From: CAWFGW01 sp963849955
Lineage (GTDB): Bacteria; Bacteroidota; Bacteroidia; Cytophagales; JAAEPT01
NCBI GenBank assembly: GCA_963849955.1
Contig: CAWKJU010000009.1
Span: 310,001 to 374,000, forward strand
DNA length: 64,000 nucleotides
Reading direction: 5' to 3'
Made by a program: the position numbers and the translations under genes. This document shows positions 24,572 through 33,019 of the stretch, in pieces (position 1 is the stretch's first letter; each line of letters begins with the position of its first letter). The notes beneath the pieces are model-generated. The model was not told where the DNA came from, ran no database searches, and saw only the letters and a list, made by a program, of their open reading frames with translations.

Positions 24572-25630
24572 TTAATCAACCACTTTTCCGGTGAGAACAA
24601 TTTCAGTTACCGAGGAATATGGGGAGTTTGAAATAACATAAACGTATTTCTTTTGGGTACCAGAACGATTATTTGTAAAAAAGTCCACAGCTAATACGCT
24701 AGTTTCTCCCGGTGGAATTATTTTATCCTTTATTTCCGTGTGAAGACAACTACAAGTCGATTGTATTTTTCTTATTATCAAGGTGTCTTTCCCAATATTT
24801 TTAAACCCAAATTCATGTTTATAACTTTGTCCTTCTTTTAATGTACCCATTTGTAAATGAGTGGTGTCAAATTTGATAAAAGGATAATCCTGAGGGTTTT
24901 CCTCAAAAAACTCTAAGATAGTTGCGTGGATACTTAAGTCAATAGTTTTGTTCTTTTTCTGGCTTGAACTTAATATTATTTGATCTGTTTTATATCCCCA
25001 ATCATTTGCTTTTAAAGGATCGTATACAAGCTTTAAATTAATAAACGAATGAGGTTCAACTTTATTCGTATCAAACGAATAGCTAATGTATGAAGGGAAA
25101 ACATGTAAAGAATCATTCATGGTTATGGGAGCATCACAGGCGTTATATAACAAGAATGATTTTTCAACTTTTTGATTGGAATAAATTTCACCAAAGTTTA
25201 TAGCCTTCGAAGTATAATGCAGGCAACCTACTTGCTCCCTATAGTTTAACTCCAGATCTTTCTCTTTAATAGGTACTACAGTTCCTGTCAACATCAGTTT
25301 TATGGTATCGTTATGAGTAACCACATCAATTTCTTTATAAATCACACCTGGTCTATTGAGTGGGTTAAATTCTACTAAGACGTGTCCCGTGTCTGCATCA
25401 ATTGACTTTGTCCAACGTGTCGCCAAACAACCACAACTAGTTATAACGGTATCGATTTTAAAACCAGCACTTTTTTTACGATTAAATTGATAACTAACAT
25501 ACTGAATTCCAGCATCCTCCCTAACAACACCGAGATTAACTTTATTATAAAAAAAAGGGCTAGTGGTAGATTGAGAAAAAGCTGCAAGTGGAAGCAGTAT
25601 CAGATATATAAACAAATAGTTCTTATGCAT
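24572..25630 (-). CDS. Secreted DUF1573 repeat protein
   Basis: A 352-residue exported protein (MHKNYLFIYLILLPLAAFSQ signal). At least two DUF1573 beta-sandwich repeats are visible: one around INFGEIYSNQKVEKSFLLYN and one around LQMGTLKEGQSYKHEFGFKN, each followed by a Cys-rich turn (TSCGCLAT near the N-terminus, STCSCLHTE near the C-terminus). DUF1573 proteins are periplasmic or surface Ig-like proteins of unknown function, very common in Bacteroidota. It stands alone, divergent from trpS. Confidence 0.88.
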   Translation of the reverse strand: MHKNYLFIYLILLPLAAFSQSTTSPFFYNKVNLGVVREDAGIQYVSYQFNRKKSAGFKIDTVITSCGCLATRWTKSIDADTGHVLVEFNPLNRPGVIYKEIDVVTHNDTIKLMLTGTVVPIKEKDLELNYREQVGCLHYTSKAINFGEIYSNQKVEKSFLLYNACDAPITMNDSLHVFPSYISYSFDTNKVEPHSFINLKLVYDPLKANDWGYKTDQIILSSSQKKNKTIDLSIHATILEFFEENPQDYPFIKFDTTHLQMGTLKEGQSYKHEFGFKNIGKDTLIIRKIQSTCSCLHTEIKDKIIPPGETSVLAVDFFTNNRSGTQKKYVYVISNSPYSSVTEIVLTGKVVD

Positions 25631-25641
25631 TAAAATTGGTT

Positions 25642-25672
25642 TTTGAATGACCGTTTAACTTATTTACTTTAG
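25642..25672 (+). promoter_or_regulatory. Bacteroidota-type promoter of trpS
   Basis: TTTG at 25642-25645, exactly 19 bases, then TACTTTAG at 25665-25672, one base off TAnnTTTG. It would give a leader of about 40 bases before the trpS ATG. Confidence 0.6.
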
Positions 25673-25719
25673 CGAAAGTATTATATAAATAGGATAACTA
25701 AAACTATTCAGAAAAAATC

Positions 25720-26694
25720 ATGACTAGGGTTTTAACAGGAATACAAAGTACAGGAATACCACATTTGGGAAATATTTTAGGCGCCATTAAACCTGCTATC
25801 ACCTTATCCGAAGAGGAAGGTAATGAATCGCTTTTCTTCATCGCTAACTATCACTCGCTCACTACAGTGAAAGATGGTAACTTATTACGTGAAAACACCT
25901 ATGCTACTGCGGCCGCATGGTTAGCATGTGGTTTAAATCCAGACAAAACTATTTTTTATCGCCAAAGTGATGTCTCTGAGGTGTGTGAATTAGCTTGGTT
26001 TTTAAATTGCATCACTCCTATTCCTATGTTAGAAAATGCACATTCTTTTAAAGATAAGTCTGAAAAATTATCTAAAGATAAAATAAGTGCTGGGTTATTC
26101 AATTATCCTGTATTGATGGCGGCTGACATCTTATTATACAACGCAGAACTCGTTCCTGTGGGTAAAGATCAAAAACAACATTTAGAAATCACGCGGGACT
26201 TAGCTAAGTCGTTTAACAATATGTATGGTGAAGTTTTTACTATTCCAGAATCAAAAATTAATGAGGATGTAATGACTATACCGGGGATTGATGGTCAAAA
26301 AATGAGCAAATCATATGACAACACTATCAATATATTTCTCGAGGATAAGGCCTTAAGAAAGAATATTATGAAAATAATTACTGACAGCATTCCGATGGAA
26401 GAACCTAAAGATCCTTTTAGCTGTAATGTTTACAAACTTTTTTCGCTCTTAGCAGATGAGGAACAAAAAAAAGAAATGCAAAAAAATTATGAAGAAGGAA
26501 ACTATGGTTATGGCCATGCAAAACAAGCTCTTTTTGAATTAATCGTATCGAAATTTTCTGAAGAAAGAAGAATATTCAAAGAGATCGTTTCAAATAAAAG
26601 TCATCTTGACAAGTTGCTAATGAATGGTGCTAGTAAAGCAAAAGAAATTGCTAATCAGACATTATTCAATGCCAGAAAAGCTGTAGGCTATTAA
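25720..26694 (+). CDS. trpS: Tryptophan--tRNA ligase
   Basis: A 324-residue class I aminoacyl-tRNA synthetase that charges tRNA-Trp. The HIGH-like motif is in GIQSTGIPHLGNILGA (residues 7-22), and the KMSKS loop is GQKMSKSYDNTI near residue 193. PVLMAADILLYNAELVPVGK is the Trp-binding block. Length matches bacterial TrpS. A consensus promoter lies upstream. Its stop codon overlaps that of the converging glycosyltransferase gene by four bases. Cytosolic housekeeping enzyme. Confidence 0.96.
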   Translation: MTRVLTGIQSTGIPHLGNILGAIKPAITLSEEEGNESLFFIANYHSLTTVKDGNLLRENTYATAAAWLACGLNPDKTIFYRQSDVSEVCELAWFLNCITPIPMLENAHSFKDKSEKLSKDKISAGLFNYPVLMAADILLYNAELVPVGKDQKQHLEITRDLAKSFNNMYGEVFTIPESKINEDVMTIPGIDGQKMSKSYDNTINIFLEDKALRKNIMKIITDSIPMEEPKDPFSCNVYKLFSLLADEEQKKEMQKNYEEGNYGYGHAKQALFELIVSKFSEERRIFKEIVSNKSHLDKLLMNGASKAKEIANQTLFNARKAVGY

Positions 26695-28073
26695 AAAGCG
26701 TTATCTTCTCCTTTAAGCATATTAAAGATAGTAATGAAGATTATTTGTATGTCTAAGAAGAGGCTCCAATTCTCAATATACCATAGATCATATTGAACAC
26801 GTTTTTTCATTGACGAATCGTCTGTAGCACCTCGATATCCTTTAACTTGTGCCCAACCAGTAATTCCTGGCTTTACAAACTGTCTGACTAAAAATTTATC
26901 CACCTTATGAGAATACTCTTGTGTGTGTTTAAGCATATGAGGTCTAGGCCCAACGATTGACATACTTCCCATAAAAACATTTATAAATTGTGGTAGTTCA
27001 TCTAAATTAGTTTTTCGAAGAAAAGAACCGAGAGGCGTAATACGGCTATCTCCTTTTTGGGCTTGTAAATTATCTGAATCATGGTTTAATTCCATACTAC
27101 GAAATTTTAAAACCGTAAACTCTTCATTATTTCTACCATTTCTCAATTGTTTAAAAAAAACAGGTCCTTTTGAACAACACTTAATTAAAAAAGCAACAAT
27201 TGGAAATACAATAGGAATCAAAACCATCAACACAAGAGAAGAGAAAACAAGATCAAAAGTTCGTTTTATAAAACGATTTCTTATGCTCTCTAATGGTTCT
27301 TTTCTTATTGTTAAAACAGGCATATTCTCATAAAATTCGAGATTTAACCTACGGTTTGAAATACCTCTAAAATCAGGAACCAATTTAAATCGAATCATAT
27401 GGTTATCAGCAAAAGAAACCAAATCATTTATTCTATTTACTTCAGTTAATCTTAAGGTACAATAAATTTCATCAACTTTATTTTCTGATAAATATTGAAT
27501 GCAGTCATGTGTACTTCCTAGAAGTTTTGACTCGTCAATGACTAACTCATTATCCGTAAACACCCCTTCTAACCTATAACCTAATGAAATATCAGTTGAA
27601 ATATAGTTGTAAACTTGCTGTGCGGTATATCCGTTACCTATAATTATAATTTTTCGATAATTATAACCTCGTTTACGGTAGTGTTCAAGGACAATTAATA
27701 TACTGAGGTGCCACATCAAAACAAAAAAGTAAAAACTCACATAGGCAACACTGATAAGAACTCGTGAATATTGGTTAGCACTTTTAGAAACAAACATGAA
27801 AGAGAACACCAGAAGCGCGTGAATAATCACCTCCTTTGTTATATTCTGAATGGAGTCAAATTTATTTGTTACTCGTGAATATCTTTGAGTATCAATATAG
27901 TTCACCAATACTGCCCAAAATAAATTCATTAAAATCAGAAGAGTTGAATACCGATCTTCAAAATGGAAAGAACCCTCAAAATAATAATGGCTTAAAACTA
28001 CTGCTAAATTTAAACAGAGTAAATCACCTACTAAAAAAATCTCACCAATAAACCTAGAATATCTACCTATCAT
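26691..28073 (-). CDS. Polyprenyl-phosphate sugar-1-phosphate transferase (WcaJ/WbaP type)
   Basis: A 460-residue membrane enzyme that starts glycan repeat synthesis by moving a sugar 1-phosphate onto undecaprenyl phosphate. Four to five N-terminal membrane helices are followed by a CoA-binding-like Rossmann domain (IIIIGNGYTAQQVYNYI, about 140-155) and, after another helix, the catalytic domain. That domain has KFRSME, LRKTNLDELPQ, SIVGPRPHM and VKPGITGWAQVKGYRG. This is the standard bacterial sugar transferase core. It is the last gene of the leftward glycan cluster and overlaps the preceding GT gene by four bases. Confidence 0.92.
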   Translation of the reverse strand: MIGRYSRFIGEIFLVGDLLCLNLAVVLSHYYFEGSFHFEDRYSTLLILMNLFWAVLVNYIDTQRYSRVTNKFDSIQNITKEVIIHALLVFSFMFVSKSANQYSRVLISVAYVSFYFFVLMWHLSILIVLEHYRKRGYNYRKIIIIGNGYTAQQVYNYISTDISLGYRLEGVFTDNELVIDESKLLGSTHDCIQYLSENKVDEIYCTLRLTEVNRINDLVSFADNHMIRFKLVPDFRGISNRRLNLEFYENMPVLTIRKEPLESIRNRFIKRTFDLVFSSLVLMVLIPIVFPIVAFLIKCCSKGPVFFKQLRNGRNNEEFTVLKFRSMELNHDSDNLQAQKGDSRITPLGSFLRKTNLDELPQFINVFMGSMSIVGPRPHMLKHTQEYSHKVDKFLVRQFVKPGITGWAQVKGYRGATDDSSMKKRVQYDLWYIENWSLFLDIQIIFITIFNMLKGEDNAF

Positions 28074-29260
28074 ATATTTTCCAACACTTTAGTAAATTGG
28101 TTTACACATTTGGTACTCGTGAAATTTGTTAGCACATAATCCCTACCTCTTTCACCCATTTCAAGCCTTAAATTCGCATCATTTATTAAGATCTCCAATT
28201 TTTTCGATAATTCATTTATATCCTTAGGAGGAACTAAATAGCCATTAATTCCATCTTGTATCTGTTCAGGAGTACCCGAAATTGATGTTGCCACTACAGG
28301 CTTCTCAAACAGCATAGCTTCTAAATTCGTTGTGGGAAAACCTTCATTTCCCTGAATAAATTGTTCTTTGCCATCCACCATTATTATATCCTTTGAAACT
28401 GATGGGAGCACACAAATATCCATTGCGTTATAAAATTGATAAGGATTCTCTTGTGCTCCTGATAAAATAAAGTTTGATAATCCATAGTCGTTAATTCGAT
28501 TTTCTAACAAGTGATAATAATTTTCGTGCTCAGGAAATTTAGGGCCGATAGACACAAATACTACATTAAAGACTCCCCTTTCCTTTAATAAGTTGGCGGC
28601 ATCTACTAAATAATGTAGACTTTTAAATGGGATTAGAGAAGCTACACAACCTATTATGACATCACCCTGTTTTTTACGGTGTTCTAAAAAAGGAATAGTT
28701 TTCGATAAATCTTTACAGTCTTTTATGCCATTATAAATTCGAGTGGTTTTTTTCCTTGAATATTCATCTAATCTGTTTTTAATATATTGAGAGACAGTTA
28801 TTATGTGATCAGGGATAAATTTTAAGAAAAACCATGCTTTTCTTGGACAAAAATACTCTGTATGTATATGTAAAATCACTTTCTTACCTAACAATTTAGC
28901 CATAGGCCCTATTAAAAATAGACTTCTGACATCATTGCAATGGATAATGTCAGGGTTTATTTTTTTTATCTGCTTATATAACCTAATTGTGTAAGGAAAG
29001 TACTCTTTAAAAAACGTAATGATTTTCTGAAATAAAGAAAGTTTTAAAGCAACTTTACCATATGAATTCAAAACCACACCTTTCGGTTTAACAATTTCTA
29101 CATTCAAACCATTTTTTATAAAATAATCTGGAGCTAATCCTTCGCCAGAAAACATTACAGTAGTATCAATTTTATGATTTAATTGTTTAATTATTTCAAA
29201 AAGTGTACGGTTTGATCCCGCCATACGCTGCGGGTTAGTAATGAAAAATAGTACTTTCAT
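28070..29260 (-). CDS. GT4-family glycosyltransferase
   Basis: A 396-residue GT-B glycosyltransferase. Its N-terminal half begins MKVLFFITNPQRMAGSNRT and contains HCNDVRSLFL and HIHTEYFCPRKAW. The C-terminal half has GCVASLIPFKSLHYLVDAA and the nucleotide-sugar signature EGFPTTNLEAMLFEKPVVAT with the E-x7-E motif. I start at ATG 29260, which overlaps the upstream stop in an ATGA quartet; three more codons upstream are open. Cytosolic or inner-membrane face. It adds one sugar of the repeat unit; donor and acceptor unknown. Confidence 0.9.
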   Translation of the reverse strand: MKVLFFITNPQRMAGSNRTLFEIIKQLNHKIDTTVMFSGEGLAPDYFIKNGLNVEIVKPKGVVLNSYGKVALKLSLFQKIITFFKEYFPYTIRLYKQIKKINPDIIHCNDVRSLFLIGPMAKLLGKKVILHIHTEYFCPRKAWFFLKFIPDHIITVSQYIKNRLDEYSRKKTTRIYNGIKDCKDLSKTIPFLEHRKKQGDVIIGCVASLIPFKSLHYLVDAANLLKERGVFNVVFVSIGPKFPEHENYYHLLENRINDYGLSNFILSGAQENPYQFYNAMDICVLPSVSKDIIMVDGKEQFIQGNEGFPTTNLEAMLFEKPVVATSISGTPEQIQDGINGYLVPPKDINELSKKLEILINDANLRLEMGERGRDYVLTNFTSTKCVNQFTKVLENI

Positions 29261-30366
29261 TTTGAACAATATACTTCGTATGATTTGTTAGCAACATCGA
29301 TCACATTAAATCCTTGTGCCACATTGTAACTTGCATCACCCATTTTTTGAAGATTTTCATGTGATTCAGTCATTTTTATCACGGCTTGAACGATATCATC
29401 AACATTACCAACCCTCGTTAAATAACCATTAACTCCATCAACTAACACTTCTTTACATCCTCTGTTATCTGTAGTAATTATTGGTCTACCTGCCGCTGCA
29501 GCTTCAATTAAAAATTTTGGAGTACCCTCCTTATGCTTTGAGGGAAAACAAATTATTGTCGCTTTCTCAACTAGTTCAGGCATATCTGTTCTAAACCCCA
29601 AACATTTAATAAAATCATATTGGGACCAACCTGAAATAACTTCGTCTGGAACCGAGGCTGGATTACCTGGGTCATTTTTACCAACAATTTGTACTTCAAT
29701 ATTTAAGCCTTTCTTATTTAAAACTTTAGCTGCTTCAACAAGTTCTCCTACACCTTTTGTCCACAATAGCCTTGCAGCAAACAAAAGAATAATTTTATCA
29801 CTAACTGGTACAGGAGTTCGTTTAAACTTATTCAAATCTACTCCAGAGCTTCTTATCAAAGTGGCGTTACCATGGCTAACCAACCCTTTTTTTACAAAAT
29901 TATTTAAATCATCGGGGTTTTGAAAAATGGTTTTTCCCTTATCCAAAATCATTTTATACCCATAGTTAGCAAATGGCCTAAGTAGCCTAGCTTTAAACGA
30001 ATTACTGGAATAAATAAACCCTAAACCTGCTATTGAATTTATTATAATAGGAACACCCGCACGAACAGCTGCAAAAGTACCATTTATATTTCCTTTCATA
30101 GTGAAACTATGAAATACATCAGGTTTTTCTTTTTTTAAAATCTCAGCAATTTGTGCTATGGTTTTTCTTTCTTCAAAAATATTCAAGCCACTTCTTGACA
30201 TTTCAATCGGATACCACTTAAATCCTTCTGACTGAATTTTATCTGAAAATTCACCGGTTGGTGAAATCATTATTGTTTCCACACCTTTCTCTCTCAGAAG
30301 AGTATCAATTGGTACACGGTAATTATACAAGTACCAATCCGTATTTGAAAAAACGACTAACTTCAT
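29257..30366 (-). CDS. GT4-family glycosyltransferase
   Basis: A 369-residue GT-B enzyme. N-terminal MKLVVFSNTDWYLYNYRVP and FHSFTMKGNINGTFAA resemble the PglA/WcaI-like glycosyltransferases. The C-terminal domain shows FAARLLWTKGVGELVEAA and KHKEGTPKFLIEAAAAGRP with the E-x7-E-like motif. Start and stop are coupled to neighbours: its ATG overlaps the upstream stop as TAATG, and its stop overlaps the next start as ATGA. This supports one polycistronic mRNA for the cluster. Confidence 0.9.
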   Translation of the reverse strand: MKLVVFSNTDWYLYNYRVPIDTLLREKGVETIMISPTGEFSDKIQSEGFKWYPIEMSRSGLNIFEERKTIAQIAEILKKEKPDVFHSFTMKGNINGTFAAVRAGVPIIINSIAGLGFIYSSNSFKARLLRPFANYGYKMILDKGKTIFQNPDDLNNFVKKGLVSHGNATLIRSSGVDLNKFKRTPVPVSDKIILLFAARLLWTKGVGELVEAAKVLNKKGLNIEVQIVGKNDPGNPASVPDEVISGWSQYDFIKCLGFRTDMPELVEKATIICFPSKHKEGTPKFLIEAAAAGRPIITTDNRGCKEVLVDGVNGYLTRVGNVDDIVQAVIKMTESHENLQKMGDASYNVAQGFNVIDVANKSYEVYCSK

Positions 30367-31511
30367 TATTTTTTTACTATTTCATGAAAGAGCTCATCAT
30401 GCTCTCTTGCAATATTACTGACTTTAAAATCTAAAGCCCTCATTTTAGCATTTTTGGTGATCAGATTTCGTTTATTAACATCAATAATTAATGCTTCTAA
30501 TGCTTCAGCTAGAAAAGTGGGGTTTTTAACAGGTACTAATACACCTAAATCAGGAGAGTTAATAATCTCATTTGGACCATGAGGACAATCTGTTGATACT
30601 ACAGGTGTTCCACAGACCATTGCCTCAACAATCACATTACCAAAACCCTCATACAAAGAAGGGAGCACAAATATATCAGCATTAGCAATTACTCCAAAAG
30701 GATCGTTTTTAAAACCAAGAAACTCTACCTTATCTTTAATCCCTAATTCGGCAACTTGTTGCTTAAGTTCTTCTTCCAATTCACCACGCCCTAAAATTTG
30801 ATAGTTGAACTGAACTCCTTTTTCTTTTAATATTTTTAAAGCCTTAAACATATATGGATAACCTTTTTGATAGGTTAATCTTCCACATGAGACCAAAACC
30901 GGCAAACTATTCACGACTTTATGTTGGGGTTCATCATAAAACCGAACCAGCATTTCATTATCTAATCCCGCATTATAAATGACCTTAGTTTTATCTTCTA
31001 ACTTTGAGTTCAACTCAACTAAACCAACTTTAACACCTTTTGAGAGTGCTATAATTTTATTTGCTAGTTGATACTCATATTTAATCGATTTAAGAATCAT
31101 CCTGTTAACCCAATTGGATTGATCATCATAAGCATCTAATACAGAGTTTTGAACAGCCAGAACTAACTTAGGCTTAATCGCCAGTTTTTTAAATACTTTA
31201 ATCGCAATTAAGTTATGAATATCTTGGACTGAGAAAATAATATCTGGCTGAAATAATTTAATTTCCTTTTTTAATCCCCAATAAGTTGTAAATCGACCTA
31301 ATGTGGAAGATAATGTATATATAAAACCGCTGCCTTTTTTTATTAATAAAATTGATTCATCCAAATGCTCTTCATAATCACCAATTTTATTGGGGCAAAC
31401 AACCCTTATATCATAGTTTAATTTAGCTAGTGCATTTAAAACTCTAAGCGTATGTTTTTCTGCTCCACCACTTCCCAAATAGGAGGAATATACTAATAGT
31501 TTAATTTTCAA
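30366..31511 (-). CDS. GT4-family glycosyltransferase
   Basis: A 381-residue GT-B enzyme with the glycine-rich N-terminal GSGGAEKHTLRVLNALAK. Its C-terminal domain contains LVSCGRLTYQKGYPYMFKAL and PSLYEGFGNVIVEAMVCGTP, the full GT4 E-x7-E nucleotide-sugar motif (EGFGNVIVE). ILGRGELEEEL is the usual mid-domain block. It overlaps the polymerase gene upstream by 11 bases. One of four GT4 enzymes of the cluster; linkage specificity cannot be read from sequence. Confidence 0.92.
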   Translation of the reverse strand: MKIKLLVYSSYLGSGGAEKHTLRVLNALAKLNYDIRVVCPNKIGDYEEHLDESILLIKKGSGFIYTLSSTLGRFTTYWGLKKEIKLFQPDIIFSVQDIHNLIAIKVFKKLAIKPKLVLAVQNSVLDAYDDQSNWVNRMILKSIKYEYQLANKIIALSKGVKVGLVELNSKLEDKTKVIYNAGLDNEMLVRFYDEPQHKVVNSLPVLVSCGRLTYQKGYPYMFKALKILKEKGVQFNYQILGRGELEEELKQQVAELGIKDKVEFLGFKNDPFGVIANADIFVLPSLYEGFGNVIVEAMVCGTPVVSTDCPHGPNEIINSPDLGVLVPVKNPTFLAEALEALIIDVNKRNLITKNAKMRALDFKVSNIAREHDELFHEIVKK

Positions 31512-32997
31512 TTATATACTTTTTAGGGGGTTTAACTTTAGTATAAGTCACTAAATTAATAATATAATATATTATTAATACAGCAAAAAAACGTTGGACA
31601 AAATGAGTTAATGTTAATGAGTTTGGTTCAAGTTTAGTTAAAGCTATTATAAACAAAACTATAGATGTTTTTTGTAAATGGTTCGCTTGATAAAAATTAA
31701 CGATCCATTTATACATAACGCCATGAATAAACCCTATAAATATTAAACCAAAAACGTGAAAATTCCAATATGCCTCCATCTCAGTACTAGGGGGCATTCC
31801 TCCAACAGAATTAAAAAGCATTGTTCCTGTGTAATAACTAATTGTATGAGGTTTATTATCCCAGATAAACCGAGGGACAAAAAATAATATTGCAGATAAA
31901 TACGTTTTTCCATAGAACAACCCAAAATCCTCAATTCCACGAGCATATATTACAACATCAGGTGCATTAAGTACATCTCTACGCTCTAACTCTTCGTCTA
32001 ATTTTGCTTTGTTTTCACCTATATTAACTTCTGTTAATACTGACCAATCCACATCCCCTGAGTAAGTAGTTGCACGGAGTGAACCTAAAACTGTAAGAAC
32101 GAAAAATCCAAAAATAGCAATTACACTTATAGCTACATATGGGATTTTTTTATAATGTATAAGCCACACTAACAATAAGCTAATTACAGCTTCAAAAATC
32201 ATACTTCTGGCTCCATAAGATAAATAATTAATAGCCATAGAAAACAATACTAATATCCAAAACCAGCCTGAATTGAAAGCTTCTTTTTTGATTGCAGCCC
32301 AAATCATTAAAGCTAGATTACTGAAACTAAAAAAAACAAAAATAATCCCCATACCATTTAATGATTTTTGTCGTCCTTCGCCAAAACTTGAAAAATGGTT
32401 AGACAAGCCTCCTCTTATCTCAAAAAACAATAAGGCTGATATAAACACTACTAGTATAATGTAAATTAATCTCTTAACTGTTTTTGGAGAATCAATGTTT
32501 TTATCTTTTAGATATATATAGGGTTTCGGATTCGTAAGAAAATATCCTATATATTGAAAGAAAAGATAAACGATAAAAATTATTTTAACCCCTAAATCAT
32601 AATCAGAAAGTTCATCTTGATTGTAACCGAGAAGTCCTTCATTGTAAATGGATCCAAATAAAGGTCTTGATTCTAAAATCTTATTGACTAATTGCGCATG
32701 GTGTTTTAATAAAGATTTTGCAAAAATGATTAACGAAGTAAAAATAAACGGATGAAGCAAACCAAACCGTTTTTTATTGTAAAGTATAAACGGAAAGTAT
32801 AAAAGTATTGAATAAATGACGTTAATAAACAACCTAGAATAGGTATTACTATATACTACCTCATTTATATATACTTGATATATTGGGGTAATAATATTAA
32901 CTACAACAATATAAAATAAAAACAAGTAACGAATAAAGTCAGGAAACTCTAAAAAAATTGAGTCCTGACTTTTTTTTTTGTTTAAAGAAGTTATCAT
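31501..32997 (-). CDS. Wzy-like oligosaccharide repeat unit polymerase
   Basis: A 498-residue integral membrane protein with about eleven hydrophobic segments and a large hydrophilic loop (about residues 305-350) ahead of GLFYGKTYLSAILFFVPRFIWDNKP. This P-R-x-x-W-x-x-K-P block is common in the O-antigen/EPS polymerase (OAP/Wzy) group. Topology and position in a glycosyltransferase cluster support polymerisation of lipid-linked repeat units on the periplasmic face. Sequence identity among Wzy proteins is always low, so the assignment rests on topology plus context. It overlaps the next gene by 11 bases and follows the FN3 gene by 22. Confidence 0.78.
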   Translation of the reverse strand: MITSLNKKKSQDSIFLEFPDFIRYLFLFYIVVVNIITPIYQVYINEVVYSNTYSRLFINVIYSILLYFPFILYNKKRFGLLHPFIFTSLIIFAKSLLKHHAQLVNKILESRPLFGSIYNEGLLGYNQDELSDYDLGVKIIFIVYLFFQYIGYFLTNPKPYIYLKDKNIDSPKTVKRLIYIILVVFISALLFFEIRGGLSNHFSSFGEGRQKSLNGMGIIFVFFSFSNLALMIWAAIKKEAFNSGWFWILVLFSMAINYLSYGARSMIFEAVISLLLVWLIHYKKIPYVAISVIAIFGFFVLTVLGSLRATTYSGDVDWSVLTEVNIGENKAKLDEELERRDVLNAPDVVIYARGIEDFGLFYGKTYLSAILFFVPRFIWDNKPHTISYYTGTMLFNSVGGMPPSTEMEAYWNFHVFGLIFIGFIHGVMYKWIVNFYQANHLQKTSIVLFIIALTKLEPNSLTLTHFVQRFFAVLIIYYIINLVTYTKVKPPKKYIIEN

Positions 32998-33019
32998 TAA
33001 AACGCTTCCTGAAACTGAT